Assembly (NCBI GenBank): GCA_905234305.1
Contig: CAJOHT010000013.1
Span: forward strand, 1 to 11,615
DNA: 11,615 nucleotides
Origin: an uncultured Ruminococcus sp.
GTDB lineage: Bacteria > Bacillota > Clostridia > Oscillospirales > Acutalibacteraceae
Reading direction: 5' to 3'
The notes below the pieces were generated by a model. The model worked only from the letters and a program-made list of their open reading frames with translations. It made no database searches and had not been told where the DNA came from. The translations under genes were made by a program, and so were the position numbers. This document shows positions 5,722 through 11,615 of the stretch, in pieces (the stretch's first letter is position 1; every line of letters starts with the position of its first letter).

Positions 5722-7149
5722 ATGTTACAGTCAATTTCAAAATTTATAAACGCGTCGGATGAGTTTATCTGGGGCTGGTTTATGATAATCCTGCTTTTGG
5801 GTACCCATATTTTTATGACGATACGCACACGGTTTATGCAGCGAAAAACCTTTAAGGCAATACGCCTTTCCGTTACTAAGGACCCCGAGTCAGAGGGCGA
5901 CATAAGCCCCTTCCAGTCGCTCGCGACGGCGCTCGCGTCTACTATCGGCACGGGCAATATTATCGGCGTAGGAACCGCTATCGCTATAGGCGGTCCTGGA
6001 GCGGTGTTCTGGTGCTGGATAACGGGCGTGTTCGGAATAGCGACAAAATACGCGGAATCCCTGCTCGCCGTAAAATACAGGGTTCGGGCTAAGGACGGCA
6101 GAATGCTCGGCGGAGCGATGTATGTGCTTGAGCGCGGGCTTAAGCTGAAATGGCTGGGAATTCTATTCGCGCTGTTCGCTCTGTTCGCCTCGTTCGGAAT
6201 AGGCTCGGGCGTTCAGGTAAACGCTATCTCCAGCATAATGAACAGCACTTTTAACAGCGGCGGCTCCTTAAAATTTGCTTTTATGGGGCACGATATCTCG
6301 CTCGTTTCGCTGATAGTCGGCATAGTCGTCGCTATAGTTACGGCAATCGTAATATTCGGCGGCATTAAGGCGATTTCAAAAATCTGTGAGCTTTTAGTAC
6401 CCGCTATGGCGGCGTTTTATGTACTGGGCTGTATAATAATTTTAGTTATGAATTACGCGTACCTCGGCGACGCCTTAGCGCTTATATTAAAATCCGCGTT
6501 TACGACTACCGCCGCCGCGGGAGGATTTATCGGCTCATCGCTTATGATTGCCGCCCGTTACGGAATAGCGCGCGGACTTTTCTCGAACGAGTCGGGATTA
6601 GGCTCGGCTCCGATTGTAGCGAGCGCGGCTCAGACAAGAAATCCCGTACGTCAGGCACTCGTATCCTCCACGGGAACATTTTGGGATACGGTCGTCGTAT
6701 GTCTTATGACGGGGCTCGTACTCGTAAGCTCGGTAATCAAAAACCCCGAATTATTCAGCGGCACAAACGGCGACAGGCTTACATTTGCAGCCTTCAGTCA
6801 GATTCCCTATATCGGAACCCCGATACTCGTTATCGGCATAATATCCTTCGCGTATTCGACGGTTTTAGGCTGGTCGTATTACGGCGAAAGGTGCGTAGAG
6901 TATCTTTTCGGTATGAAGGGCTTAGTTCCGTATAAAATTGTTTTTGTGCTTGTACTGTTTATCGCCCCGATAATTTCCCTCGATATGGTCTGGGCGCTTT
7001 CGGATATTTTTAACGCGCTTATGGCTATACCGAACCTTATCGCGGTAATACTTCTCTCGGGAGTAGTCGTTAAGGAAACAAAATACTACCTCTACGGCAA
7101 CCGTCTTGACGAGTACGATAAAACAGAGATTCCTAAAACAGATAAATAA
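5722..7149 (+). CDS. AGCS family sodium:alanine/glycine symporter
   Basis: A 475-residue membrane protein of the alanine or glycine:cation symporter family. The N-terminus begins with an amphipathic stretch and a first helix (WGWFMIILLLGTHIFMTIRT). The family-defining 'ATALASTIGTGNIIGVGTAI' and 'GGPGAVFWCWITGVFGIATK' segments form the substrate and sodium site around residues 72-110. 'GLFSNESGLGSAPIVAS', also highly conserved, lies near residues 285-303. About eleven helices are visible, with length normal for the family. It imports alanine and/or glycine with sodium. The start is one base after the HAD stop, with GGGAGAG about 5 bases upstream of the ATG. A bidirectional terminator follows the stop by about 10 bases. 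Specificity between alanine, glycine and serine cannot be decided here. Confidence 0.95.
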   Translation: MLQSISKFINASDEFIWGWFMIILLLGTHIFMTIRTRFMQRKTFKAIRLSVTKDPESEGDISPFQSLATALASTIGTGNIIGVGTAIAIGGPGAVFWCWITGVFGIATKYAESLLAVKYRVRAKDGRMLGGAMYVLERGLKLKWLGILFALFALFASFGIGSGVQVNAISSIMNSTFNSGGSLKFAFMGHDISLVSLIVGIVVAIVTAIVIFGGIKAISKICELLVPAMAAFYVLGCIIILVMNYAYLGDALALILKSAFTTTAAAGGFIGSSLMIAARYGIARGLFSNESGLGSAPIVASAAQTRNPVRQALVSSTGTFWDTVVVCLMTGLVLVSSVIKNPELFSGTNGDRLTFAAFSQIPYIGTPILVIGIISFAYSTVLGWSYYGERCVEYLFGMKGLVPYKIVFVLVLFIAPIISLDMVWALSDIFNALMAIPNLIAVILLSGVVVKETKYYLYGNRLDEYDKTEIPKTDK

Positions 7150-7151
7150 CT

Positions 7152-7185
7152 AAAAAGAAGCAGGTTCAAAAGAGCCTGCTTTTTT
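7152..7185. terminator. Bidirectional terminator between the symporter and mecA-like genes
   Basis: Stem AGCAGGTTC (7159-7167) pairs with GAGCCTGCT (7172-7180) around an AAAA loop, with one wobble pair. T6 follows on the plus strand, and an A5G run before the stem (7152-7157) gives a T-rich tract on the minus strand. It lies just after the symporter stop and overlaps the stop codon of the converging MecA-like gene, so it serves both. Confidence 0.9.
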
Positions 7186-7729
7186 AAAAATAACTGCCGA
7201 TTTCCTTAATACCGCCTATTTCCCTGCCGTTTTCCATAATCCTCGCGGCAGCAGGCTTAGAGCATACGTAAGCCTGTGAGAACTCCTCGAGCGCCGACAT
7301 AAGATACAGCGACAGCGGCATAGTATCTATTATAAGGTAGTATTTTCCGTCCTCAAGATAAACGACACCCTTAGTATCGGAAAACCTTTTAAGCGCGATA
7401 CTTGCGCGTATCAAGTCTTCCGCGTTATCAAAAACACAGCAGTAACTTTTATCGCTTTTTTTGATCCTGTAGACGCGCCTCGAGGTTTTCTCGGTCAGGG
7501 TAAGAAGAATAAGACAGCCGCTTTTATGCGGCAGCGCCTCGACAAACATCCGCTTGTTTATAACGTTCATACCAGTTTTATTACACGCGAGCTTTAAAAG
7601 GCGGCTCAGTATCCGCCTTGAGTGAGGGTCTTTAAAGCCCAGCGTATCATATTTCAGCGAAAAATCCTTCATATCCTCGCACCCGAGCAGTATCATTACT
7701 CTGCCCGAGTCAATCTGTTCAATCGTCAT
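7184..7729 (-). CDS. mecA: MecA-like ClpC adaptor protein
   Basis: A 181-residue protein of the MecA/YpbH family, which in Bacillus links target proteins to the ClpCP protease and restrains competence. The N-terminal domain begins 'MTIEQIDSGRVMILLGCEDM', followed by 'LGFKDPHSRRILSRLLKLA' and 'MFVEALPHKSGCLILLTL'. This parallels the usual pattern of a short beta strand, helix and Gly/Cys-rich strand. The C-terminal half ('VFDNAEDLIRASIALKRF', 'YYLIIDTMPLSLY') matches the ClpC-binding domain. It is shorter than the Bacillus protein (about 218 residues), with a short linker. I start it at the ATG at 7729, which has AGGTGA (7735-7740) five bases upstream; an in-frame GTG at 7738 lies within that site. 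Single-gene unit with its own promoter. Targets are unknown and competence need not be involved. Confidence 0.83.
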   Translation of the reverse strand: MTIEQIDSGRVMILLGCEDMKDFSLKYDTLGFKDPHSRRILSRLLKLACNKTGMNVINKRMFVEALPHKSGCLILLTLTEKTSRRVYRIKKSDKSYCCVFDNAEDLIRASIALKRFSDTKGVVYLEDGKYYLIIDTMPLSLYLMSALEEFSQAYVCSKPAAARIMENGREIGGIKEIGSYF

Positions 7730-7746
7730 AGGTATCACCTGATAAC

Positions 7747-7775
7747 ATAATATGATGTCACAGGTTGTTTTGCAA
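7747..7775 (-). promoter_or_regulatory. Predicted SigA promoter for the mecA-like gene
   Basis: On the minus strand TTGCAA (7775-7770) and TATTAT (7752-7747) are 17 bases apart, a near-consensus pair. The predicted transcription start would fall next to the AGGTGA ribosome binding site, giving a leader of only about 12-14 bases. Confidence 0.55.
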
Positions 7776-7830
7776 GTAATAAATATTGGTAACTAATTTT
7801 TACCATAGTATATTTTTTCAGTTTTATCTA

Positions 7831-7860
7831 TTGCATAGGCTTTACGTTTTATGCTAATAT
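7831..7860 (+). promoter_or_regulatory. Predicted SigA promoter (extended -10) for the GH13 gene
   Basis: TTGCAT (7831-7836) and TAATAT (7855-7860) are 18 bases apart, with a TG dinucleotide at 7852-7853 making an extended -10. It would give a leader of about 100 bases before the glycosidase ATG. No clear operator palindrome was identified in that leader. Confidence 0.5.
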
Positions 7861-7968
7861 AAAAGTGTTAAGTAAAAAGCCGAATGAATAACGTATCCGA
7901 TGTATCCAAAATGTGATAGAGAATATTTAGCACATAGGACGCGGATGTTAAAAAAAAGGAGTGAGAGG

Positions 7969-9504
7969 ATGCCTAAATGGTTAAAGGACGCAATTTTTTA
8001 TGAGATTTATCCCCAGAGCTTTTACGACAGCAACGGCGACGGTATAGGCGATATTCAGGGAATAATCCAGAAGCTCGATTACGTTAAGCAGCTCGGCTGT
8101 AACGCGATATGGCTTAATCCCGTATATGATTCGCCGTTCAAGGACGCGGGATACGACGTAAGAAATTATAAAAAGGTAGCCGCCAGATACGGTACCAACG
8201 AGGATTTATGCGAGCTTATTAAAACCGTACATAAAAAGAAAATGAGAATTATCCTCGACTTAGTTCCTGGGCATACAAGCGATACTCACCCTTGGTTCAA
8301 GCAGGCTCGCCAGGCTAAAGAGAATAAATTCTCCAACCGCTATATCTTTACAAAATCCGTATGGGACGCTCCGCAGGAATACCGCTTAATGTGCGGACTT
8401 TGCGAGCGCGACGGAAACTATATGGTAAATTTCTTCAGCAGCCAGCCCGCGCTTAACTACGGCTTTGCTGATGTGAAGTATCCCGATTGGCAGCTTCCGA
8501 CGGATCATCCCGACTGTAAGGCTACGGTAAACGCGCTTAAGGACATTATGAAGTTCTGGCTTGATATGGGTGCCGACGGCTTTAGGGTCGATATGGCGGA
8601 CTCTCTCGTTAAAAACGACAATACTAAGGAAGCTACCGCCGCTATCTGGGCTGATATAAGGAATATGCTCGACGAGGAATATCCCGACGCGGCGCTTGTA
8701 TCCGAATGGTGCAATCCTCCCGTAGCGATAAATAAGGGCGGTTTCCACTGTGATTTTTACCTCGACCATATCGGCAACGGCTACAACTCCCTGTTCAGAG
8801 GCGGAAGCTGGGGCGATAAAGCCTTCTTCAATAAAAACGGCGAGGGCAATATCCGCAGCTTTACCGACGAATTCCTTTCATATTACGAGGCGGCTAAAGG
8901 CAACGGCTACATAAGCCTTATAACCTGTAACCACGACACTCCTCGCCTTACCGAGTATCTTGACGAGGAAGCTATCAAAATCGCTTACGCTACGATATTT
9001 ACGCTCCCCTCGGTACCTTTCCTCTATTACGGAGATGAAATCGGAATGCGTTATTTAAAGGGACTCACGAGCGTAGAAGGCAGCTACAGCCGTACGGGCT
9101 CGCGTTCGCCGATGCAATGGTGCAAGGGTAAAAACTTCGGCTTCTCGGAAAGCGATACGACCTATATCCCCGTAGACAGCGACGAAAAGGCGCCGACTGT
9201 TGAAAATCAGCGCCGTAAAAAGGGCAGTATATATAAGGTCGTTAAGGATATAATAAAAATCCGCAAAAAGCATCCCGAGTTTTCCGCGGACGGCGAATTC
9301 GAGATACTTTACGCCGAGGAAAATTCATTCCCGTTCGTATATAAACGCGGAAAATATGTTGTATTGGTCAACCCGCTCGACAGACTCGCTGACGTTAAAT
9401 TCGAGTACGAGATAAAATCCGAGCTTTACCGAATCGGCGAATATATCCAATCCTGGGAGAAAATGACATTAAGCCCCCAGAGCTTCGCGATAATAGAGAT
9501 TTAA
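7969..9504 (+). CDS. GH13 family alpha-glucosidase/alpha-amylase, cytoplasmic
   Basis: A 511-residue TIM-barrel glycosidase without a signal peptide, so it acts on sugars already imported. Sequence landmarks: 'DAIFYEIYPQSF' and 'DSNGDGIGD' (20-28) at the N-terminus; conserved region I 'DLVPGHTSD' (97-105); region II 'GFRVDMADS' with nucleophile D208; region III 'LVSEWCNP' with acid/base E246; region IV 'CNHDTPR' with transition-state stabiliser D323; then 'GSRSPMQW', as in oligo-1,6-glucosidases and trehalose synthases. Region I normally reads N-H; here Gly replaces Asn. A short beta-sandwich domain closes the protein ('VVLVNPLDR'). Likely substrates are short alpha-glucans, maltooligosaccharides or isomaltooligosaccharides; a transglycosylase or isomerase activity is possible. 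The ATG at 7969 has AAAGGAG 7 bases upstream and matches where the family begins, so the longer frame from 7900 is rejected. It is a single-gene unit with its own terminator. Confidence 0.9.
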   Translation: MPKWLKDAIFYEIYPQSFYDSNGDGIGDIQGIIQKLDYVKQLGCNAIWLNPVYDSPFKDAGYDVRNYKKVAARYGTNEDLCELIKTVHKKKMRIILDLVPGHTSDTHPWFKQARQAKENKFSNRYIFTKSVWDAPQEYRLMCGLCERDGNYMVNFFSSQPALNYGFADVKYPDWQLPTDHPDCKATVNALKDIMKFWLDMGADGFRVDMADSLVKNDNTKEATAAIWADIRNMLDEEYPDAALVSEWCNPPVAINKGGFHCDFYLDHIGNGYNSLFRGGSWGDKAFFNKNGEGNIRSFTDEFLSYYEAAKGNGYISLITCNHDTPRLTEYLDEEAIKIAYATIFTLPSVPFLYYGDEIGMRYLKGLTSVEGSYSRTGSRSPMQWCKGKNFGFSESDTTYIPVDSDEKAPTVENQRRKKGSIYKVVKDIIKIRKKHPEFSADGEFEILYAEENSFPFVYKRGKYVVLVNPLDRLADVKFEYEIKSELYRIGEYIQSWEKMTLSPQSFAIIEI

Positions 9505-9519
9505 AACAAGATATAACTA

Positions 9520-9549
9520 AGGCGGCACAAATGCGTGCCGCCTGTTTTT
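9520..9549 (+). terminator. Rho-independent terminator after the GH13 gene
   Basis: A perfect 9-bp stem pairs AGGCGGCAC (9520-9528) with GTGCCGCCT (9535-9543), with a 6-base loop, followed by GTTTTT. It lies 15 bases after the stop. The converging VanW-type gene ends at 9579, and this same hairpin may stop its transcripts too, though the minus-strand T-tract is poor. Confidence 0.9.
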
Positions 9550-9578
9550 ATTGCCCGCTCAGTTATATACTGCGCTTT

Positions 9579-11249
9579 TTATTCTTCGCTTTCTTCGTCC
9601 GTATTACCGTCTCCGCTGTCTTCATTCTCGGAATCTTCGTCCTCAGAGTTTTCATCCTCCGACTCCTCATCCTCGTCCTCTCCCGAATTATTCTCGGGCA
9701 TTGTTTCATATTCGGCGTCCTCATATTTTACTACGCCGTCAACGGTAGTACGGTAGGTCTCAGCGTCGGGAGTTTTAACCGAATTCTTTATAGTGTAGTA
9801 GGAATCACAGATAGTTTCGGTTTTAATGATCTCGCCGTCCTTAAACAGCTCGCGGAAGGTTCTTGTACGGAAATATGTTTTTGTTATATCGTAGTTTTCG
9901 GAATGGATTCTGATATTATCGTAATCGGGATCCTGATAGCCCCAGATATTGACCCTGAGTCTTGTACCCTCGATACGGCATTCCATAAACATCTGATACT
10001 CGGTTTTGTTACGCATTCTCAGGTCGAGGTCAGGATAATCGATAGTCGCGTCCTCGCCCGCGTAAGCGTAAGCGGAAGCCCAGTAGTGGTTATGGCGCTC
10101 GATTATTTCCATATTGGCGAAAAGCCCCGCCTCAAAAATAATCGTGCTTGCCTGGCATATTCCGCCGCCTACTCCCTGCTCGAGCTTTTTCTCGGAAATA
10201 ACCGCCGCCTTTTTATAGCCGTTGCTCTCAAGATTAGAGTCGCCCGTACAGGAATTGAACGACCACGTATCCCCAGGCTCAATCACGGAGCCGTTGCAAG
10301 CGGCGAGCGCTACCTTCATATTATGGGTTCCGTTAGCGGTATTAGTCGAAACCGAGGAAGCCGTAGAAAGCCCTACGATATTATCTCTCAGCTTCTGAAC
10401 CGTTATAGCTGGCGCAAGCTCATCCACCTTAGCCTTAGTTTCCAAAACGGTTTTATTCTTCTTAAAGAAGTTCTTTAAGGTTTTATAGAGCTTTTTCTGG
10501 TTAAGTTTATAGCCGTAGCTTCCGCGCTTATACTCAAACCTGTTATCAGAAAACGGGTTGAATTTTTTCACCTTCGCGTTTACAGGCTCAAGATCTATCT
10601 TGCCCGCAAGTGTTTTGACCTGCTTCTTTACCGAGGCTTGGTTTACCTTATACTTAAGCTCAAACTCGGGCTTATCCGTACTCGCCTCTGTTTCAGGCTC
10701 GGACTTGTTCTTCTTAGTCTCATAAATACCCTGCTCCTTCAGGCTGTAAACCTTAGCCTGCTTAAGCGGAGTTTTAAAATCGAAATCATATTTAAAATCT
10801 TTTTTATTATAGAGCTTATACTTATCACGGGCGATAACCTTTATGCTGATATCCTTAACGGTATTTATCGCGTTCGCTTTCAGCTTAGCCTCAGCCTCCT
10901 TAACGGACAACTGACCGATATCGATCCCCGCTACCTTTACTCCCTCGGAATAGGTGAACGGAAGGCTCTTGCGGTACTCGCGGTACATATTAAAGCTGAC
11001 AAAACCTATAAGGACTACCAGCGCCAATACCGCCAACGTTACAAGCACCGTAAACATCGGGCTGCGTTTTTTCCTTACGGGAGGTCTTCTGTCAGGCGGA
11101 CCCTGACGCTTAGGAGGAGCCTTACGCGCGCGCTGAGGCTGAGTACGCCTGTTATACGCGCGATTGGGCGCGGTACGGCGCGAACCGCCGCGATTTCCCC
11201 GACTTGAGTAATCGTCCAGATTATACCTTGAGGCATAAACATTCTGCAA
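9579..11249 (-). CDS. Membrane-anchored VanW/YoaR-type cell wall protein with acidic tail
   Basis: A 556-residue protein. Residues 1-63 are a basic Arg/Pro/Gln-rich cytoplasmic region. About 66-89 form one membrane helix. An extracellular part then contains a YoaR-type putative peptidoglycan-binding domain (around 'VKVAGIDIGQLSVKEAEAKL'), a Lys-rich linker, and a VanW domain at about 315-440. Its hallmarks are 'PGDTWSFNSCTGDS', 'VGGGICQASTIIFEAGLFA', 'IIERHNHYW' and 'DLDLRMRNKTEYQM'. A beta-rich region follows, then a Glu/Asp/Ser tail of about 40 residues. VanW proteins occur in some vancomycin-resistance clusters but are common in Clostridia without any resistance context; their activity is unsettled. 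There is no van operon here, so a resistance role should not be assumed. Translation starts at TTG (11249) behind a perfect AGGAGG (11258-11263, 8-base spacing); no in-frame ATG lies nearby. Confidence 0.87.
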   Translation of the reverse strand: MQNVYASRYNLDDYSSRGNRGGSRRTAPNRAYNRRTQPQRARKAPPKRQGPPDRRPPVRKKRSPMFTVLVTLAVLALVVLIGFVSFNMYREYRKSLPFTYSEGVKVAGIDIGQLSVKEAEAKLKANAINTVKDISIKVIARDKYKLYNKKDFKYDFDFKTPLKQAKVYSLKEQGIYETKKNKSEPETEASTDKPEFELKYKVNQASVKKQVKTLAGKIDLEPVNAKVKKFNPFSDNRFEYKRGSYGYKLNQKKLYKTLKNFFKKNKTVLETKAKVDELAPAITVQKLRDNIVGLSTASSVSTNTANGTHNMKVALAACNGSVIEPGDTWSFNSCTGDSNLESNGYKKAAVISEKKLEQGVGGGICQASTIIFEAGLFANMEIIERHNHYWASAYAYAGEDATIDYPDLDLRMRNKTEYQMFMECRIEGTRLRVNIWGYQDPDYDNIRIHSENYDITKTYFRTRTFRELFKDGEIIKTETICDSYYTIKNSVKTPDAETYRTTVDGVVKYEDAEYETMPENNSGEDEDEESEDENSEDEDSENEDSGDGNTDEESEE

Positions 11250-11519
11250 GCGTATCCCCTCCTTTTCCGTAAAACTAAACCTATCTATACACTATATATT
11301 ATATATCTTTTTTTTAAAAAATAAAGCAATTTTTAAAAAAATATCGGCTTTTCGGGAAATTTGTTGAACTTGCACTTATATCGTCGATTTAAGCTAAAAA
11401 TAATTAATATAATCACTAATATATTTTATCATATTGAAATTTTGTCAATGATTGTATATAATAGTATATGTATTAGTATGATTTGATGAAAACACGGATT
11501 AACGATCGGGTGAGTTTTA
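11250..11519. other. AT-rich divergent intergenic region
   Basis: This 270-base spacer lies between the minus-strand VanW-type gene and the plus-strand glycosyltransferase. It is strongly AT-rich with long A and T runs (about 11308-11340), consistent with a promoter region or bent DNA. It contains the ribosome binding site of the VanW-type gene at its left end and the glycosyltransferase promoter near its right. For the minus strand, a TTGACA (11448-11443) lies over the plus-strand promoter, with AT-rich candidates for a -10 about 17-19 bases on; this would give a leader of roughly 170 bases. I see no RNA gene, riboswitch or small open frame that I can support. Confidence 0.55.
11434..11462 (+). 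promoter_or_regulatory. Consensus SigA promoter for the glycosyltransferase gene
   Basis: TTGAAA (11434-11439) and TATAAT (11457-11462) are exactly 17 bases apart, close to the ideal housekeeping promoter. Predicted transcription would begin near 11469, about 50 bases before the ATG at 11520. A second, weaker pair (TTGTCA at 11442, TATATG at 11465) overlaps it. Confidence 0.7.
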
Positions 11520-11615
11520 ATGAGAATTCTTATTTTTTACGCGTCAACAGGCGGCGGCCATAAACGCGCCGCGGCAGCTTTAAAAGAATATTTTGAGAAT
11601 GACGCAAACGATAAC
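11520..11615 (+). CDS. Glycosyltransferase, MGDG synthase/UgtP type (3' partial)
   Basis: Only the first 32 residues are inside the window. 'MRILIFYASTGGGHKRAAAA' followed by 'LKEYFE' is the characteristic N-terminus of the MGDG-synthase/diacylglycerol glucosyltransferase family. The Gly-rich 'STGGGHKRAA' loop corresponds to the membrane-lipid and nucleotide-sugar-binding N-terminal domain of these GT-B enzymes. They transfer glucose or galactose onto diacylglycerol at the cytoplasmic membrane face, making glycolipids and lipoteichoic acid anchors. GGGTGAG (11508-11514) lies five bases before the ATG, and a consensus promoter sits upstream. Divergence from a cell-envelope VanW-type gene fits an envelope theme. 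The sugar donor and number of sugars added cannot be judged from this fragment. Confidence 0.82.
   Translation, partial: MRILIFYASTGGGHKRAAAALKEYFENDANDN

Noticed and set aside
7884..7916. Ten-codon upstream open frame in the GH13 leader
   Set aside because: It has no convincing ribosome binding site, and its length and composition are expected by chance in AT-rich leader DNA.
7900..7968. Extended N-terminus of the GH13 protein from the ATG at 7900
   Set aside because: The 23 extra residues lie upstream of the family's normal beginning and have no ribosome binding site, while the ATG at 7969 has AAAGGAG at good spacing.
9531..10478. Long plus-strand open frame opposite the VanW-type gene
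   Set aside because: Composition is shaped by the antisense of a Glu/Asp-rich tail, it matches no family, and it starts inside a terminator hairpin. The minus-strand frame has clear conserved domains.
9579..11249. Vancomycin resistance gene
   Set aside because: VanW-domain proteins are common in Clostridia without resistance genes, and no ligase, dehydrogenase or dipeptidase is nearby.

Overview
The window looks like chromosomal DNA from a low- to mid-GC Gram-positive gut-type Clostridium relative, most likely a Ruminococcus or other Oscillospiraceae. This is inferred from a type I dockerin with the Ruminococcus-style 'NIKD-x-TLIQ' repeat, strong AGGAGG-type ribosome binding sites, SigA-like promoters (TTGAAA-17-TATAAT), and MecA, SseB and VanW/YoaR family proteins. 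No rRNA, tRNA, insertion sequence, CRISPR array or prophage gene was seen.

Region A (1-4136, all plus strand) is a tightly coupled run of seven genes. In order they are: the end of an unrecognised protein; a secreted dockerin protein with eleven 7-residue Thr/Pro repeats; an HPr-kinase-like P-loop protein; a PqqD-like small protein; a small S24/S26 peptidase-like protein with a Ser/His arrangement and no N-terminal membrane anchor; an NAD(P)H-hydrate epimerase-like protein; and an SseB-like protein. Successive genes overlap or are separated by 4-13 bases, and the run ends at a strong hairpin terminator. The kinase, PqqD-like protein and peptidase resemble the parts used to mature ribosomally made peptides. 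Here they sit directly behind a secreted repeat protein, with no recognisable peptide-modifying synthase in view. This is the most interesting part of the window.

Region B (4145-7185, plus strand) holds an EamA drug/metabolite exporter, a HAD phosphatase or phosphomutase, and an AGCS sodium:alanine/glycine symporter. The first two overlap and the third follows by one base. The set starts only a few bases after the SseB terminator and ends at a bidirectional terminator.

Region C (7184-9549) has a minus-strand MecA-like adaptor and a plus-strand cytoplasmic GH13 alpha-glucosidase/amylase. They diverge from a 239-base intergenic region that contains a credible promoter for each.

Region D (9579-11615) has a minus-strand membrane-anchored VanW/YoaR-type cell-wall protein, which starts at TTG behind a perfect AGGAGG and ends in a very acidic tail. 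It diverges from the start of a plus-strand glycosyltransferase of the MGDG-synthase/UgtP type, which runs off the window. The 270-base AT-rich spacer between them carries a consensus promoter for the glycosyltransferase.

No gene-free stretch exceeds 300 bases.
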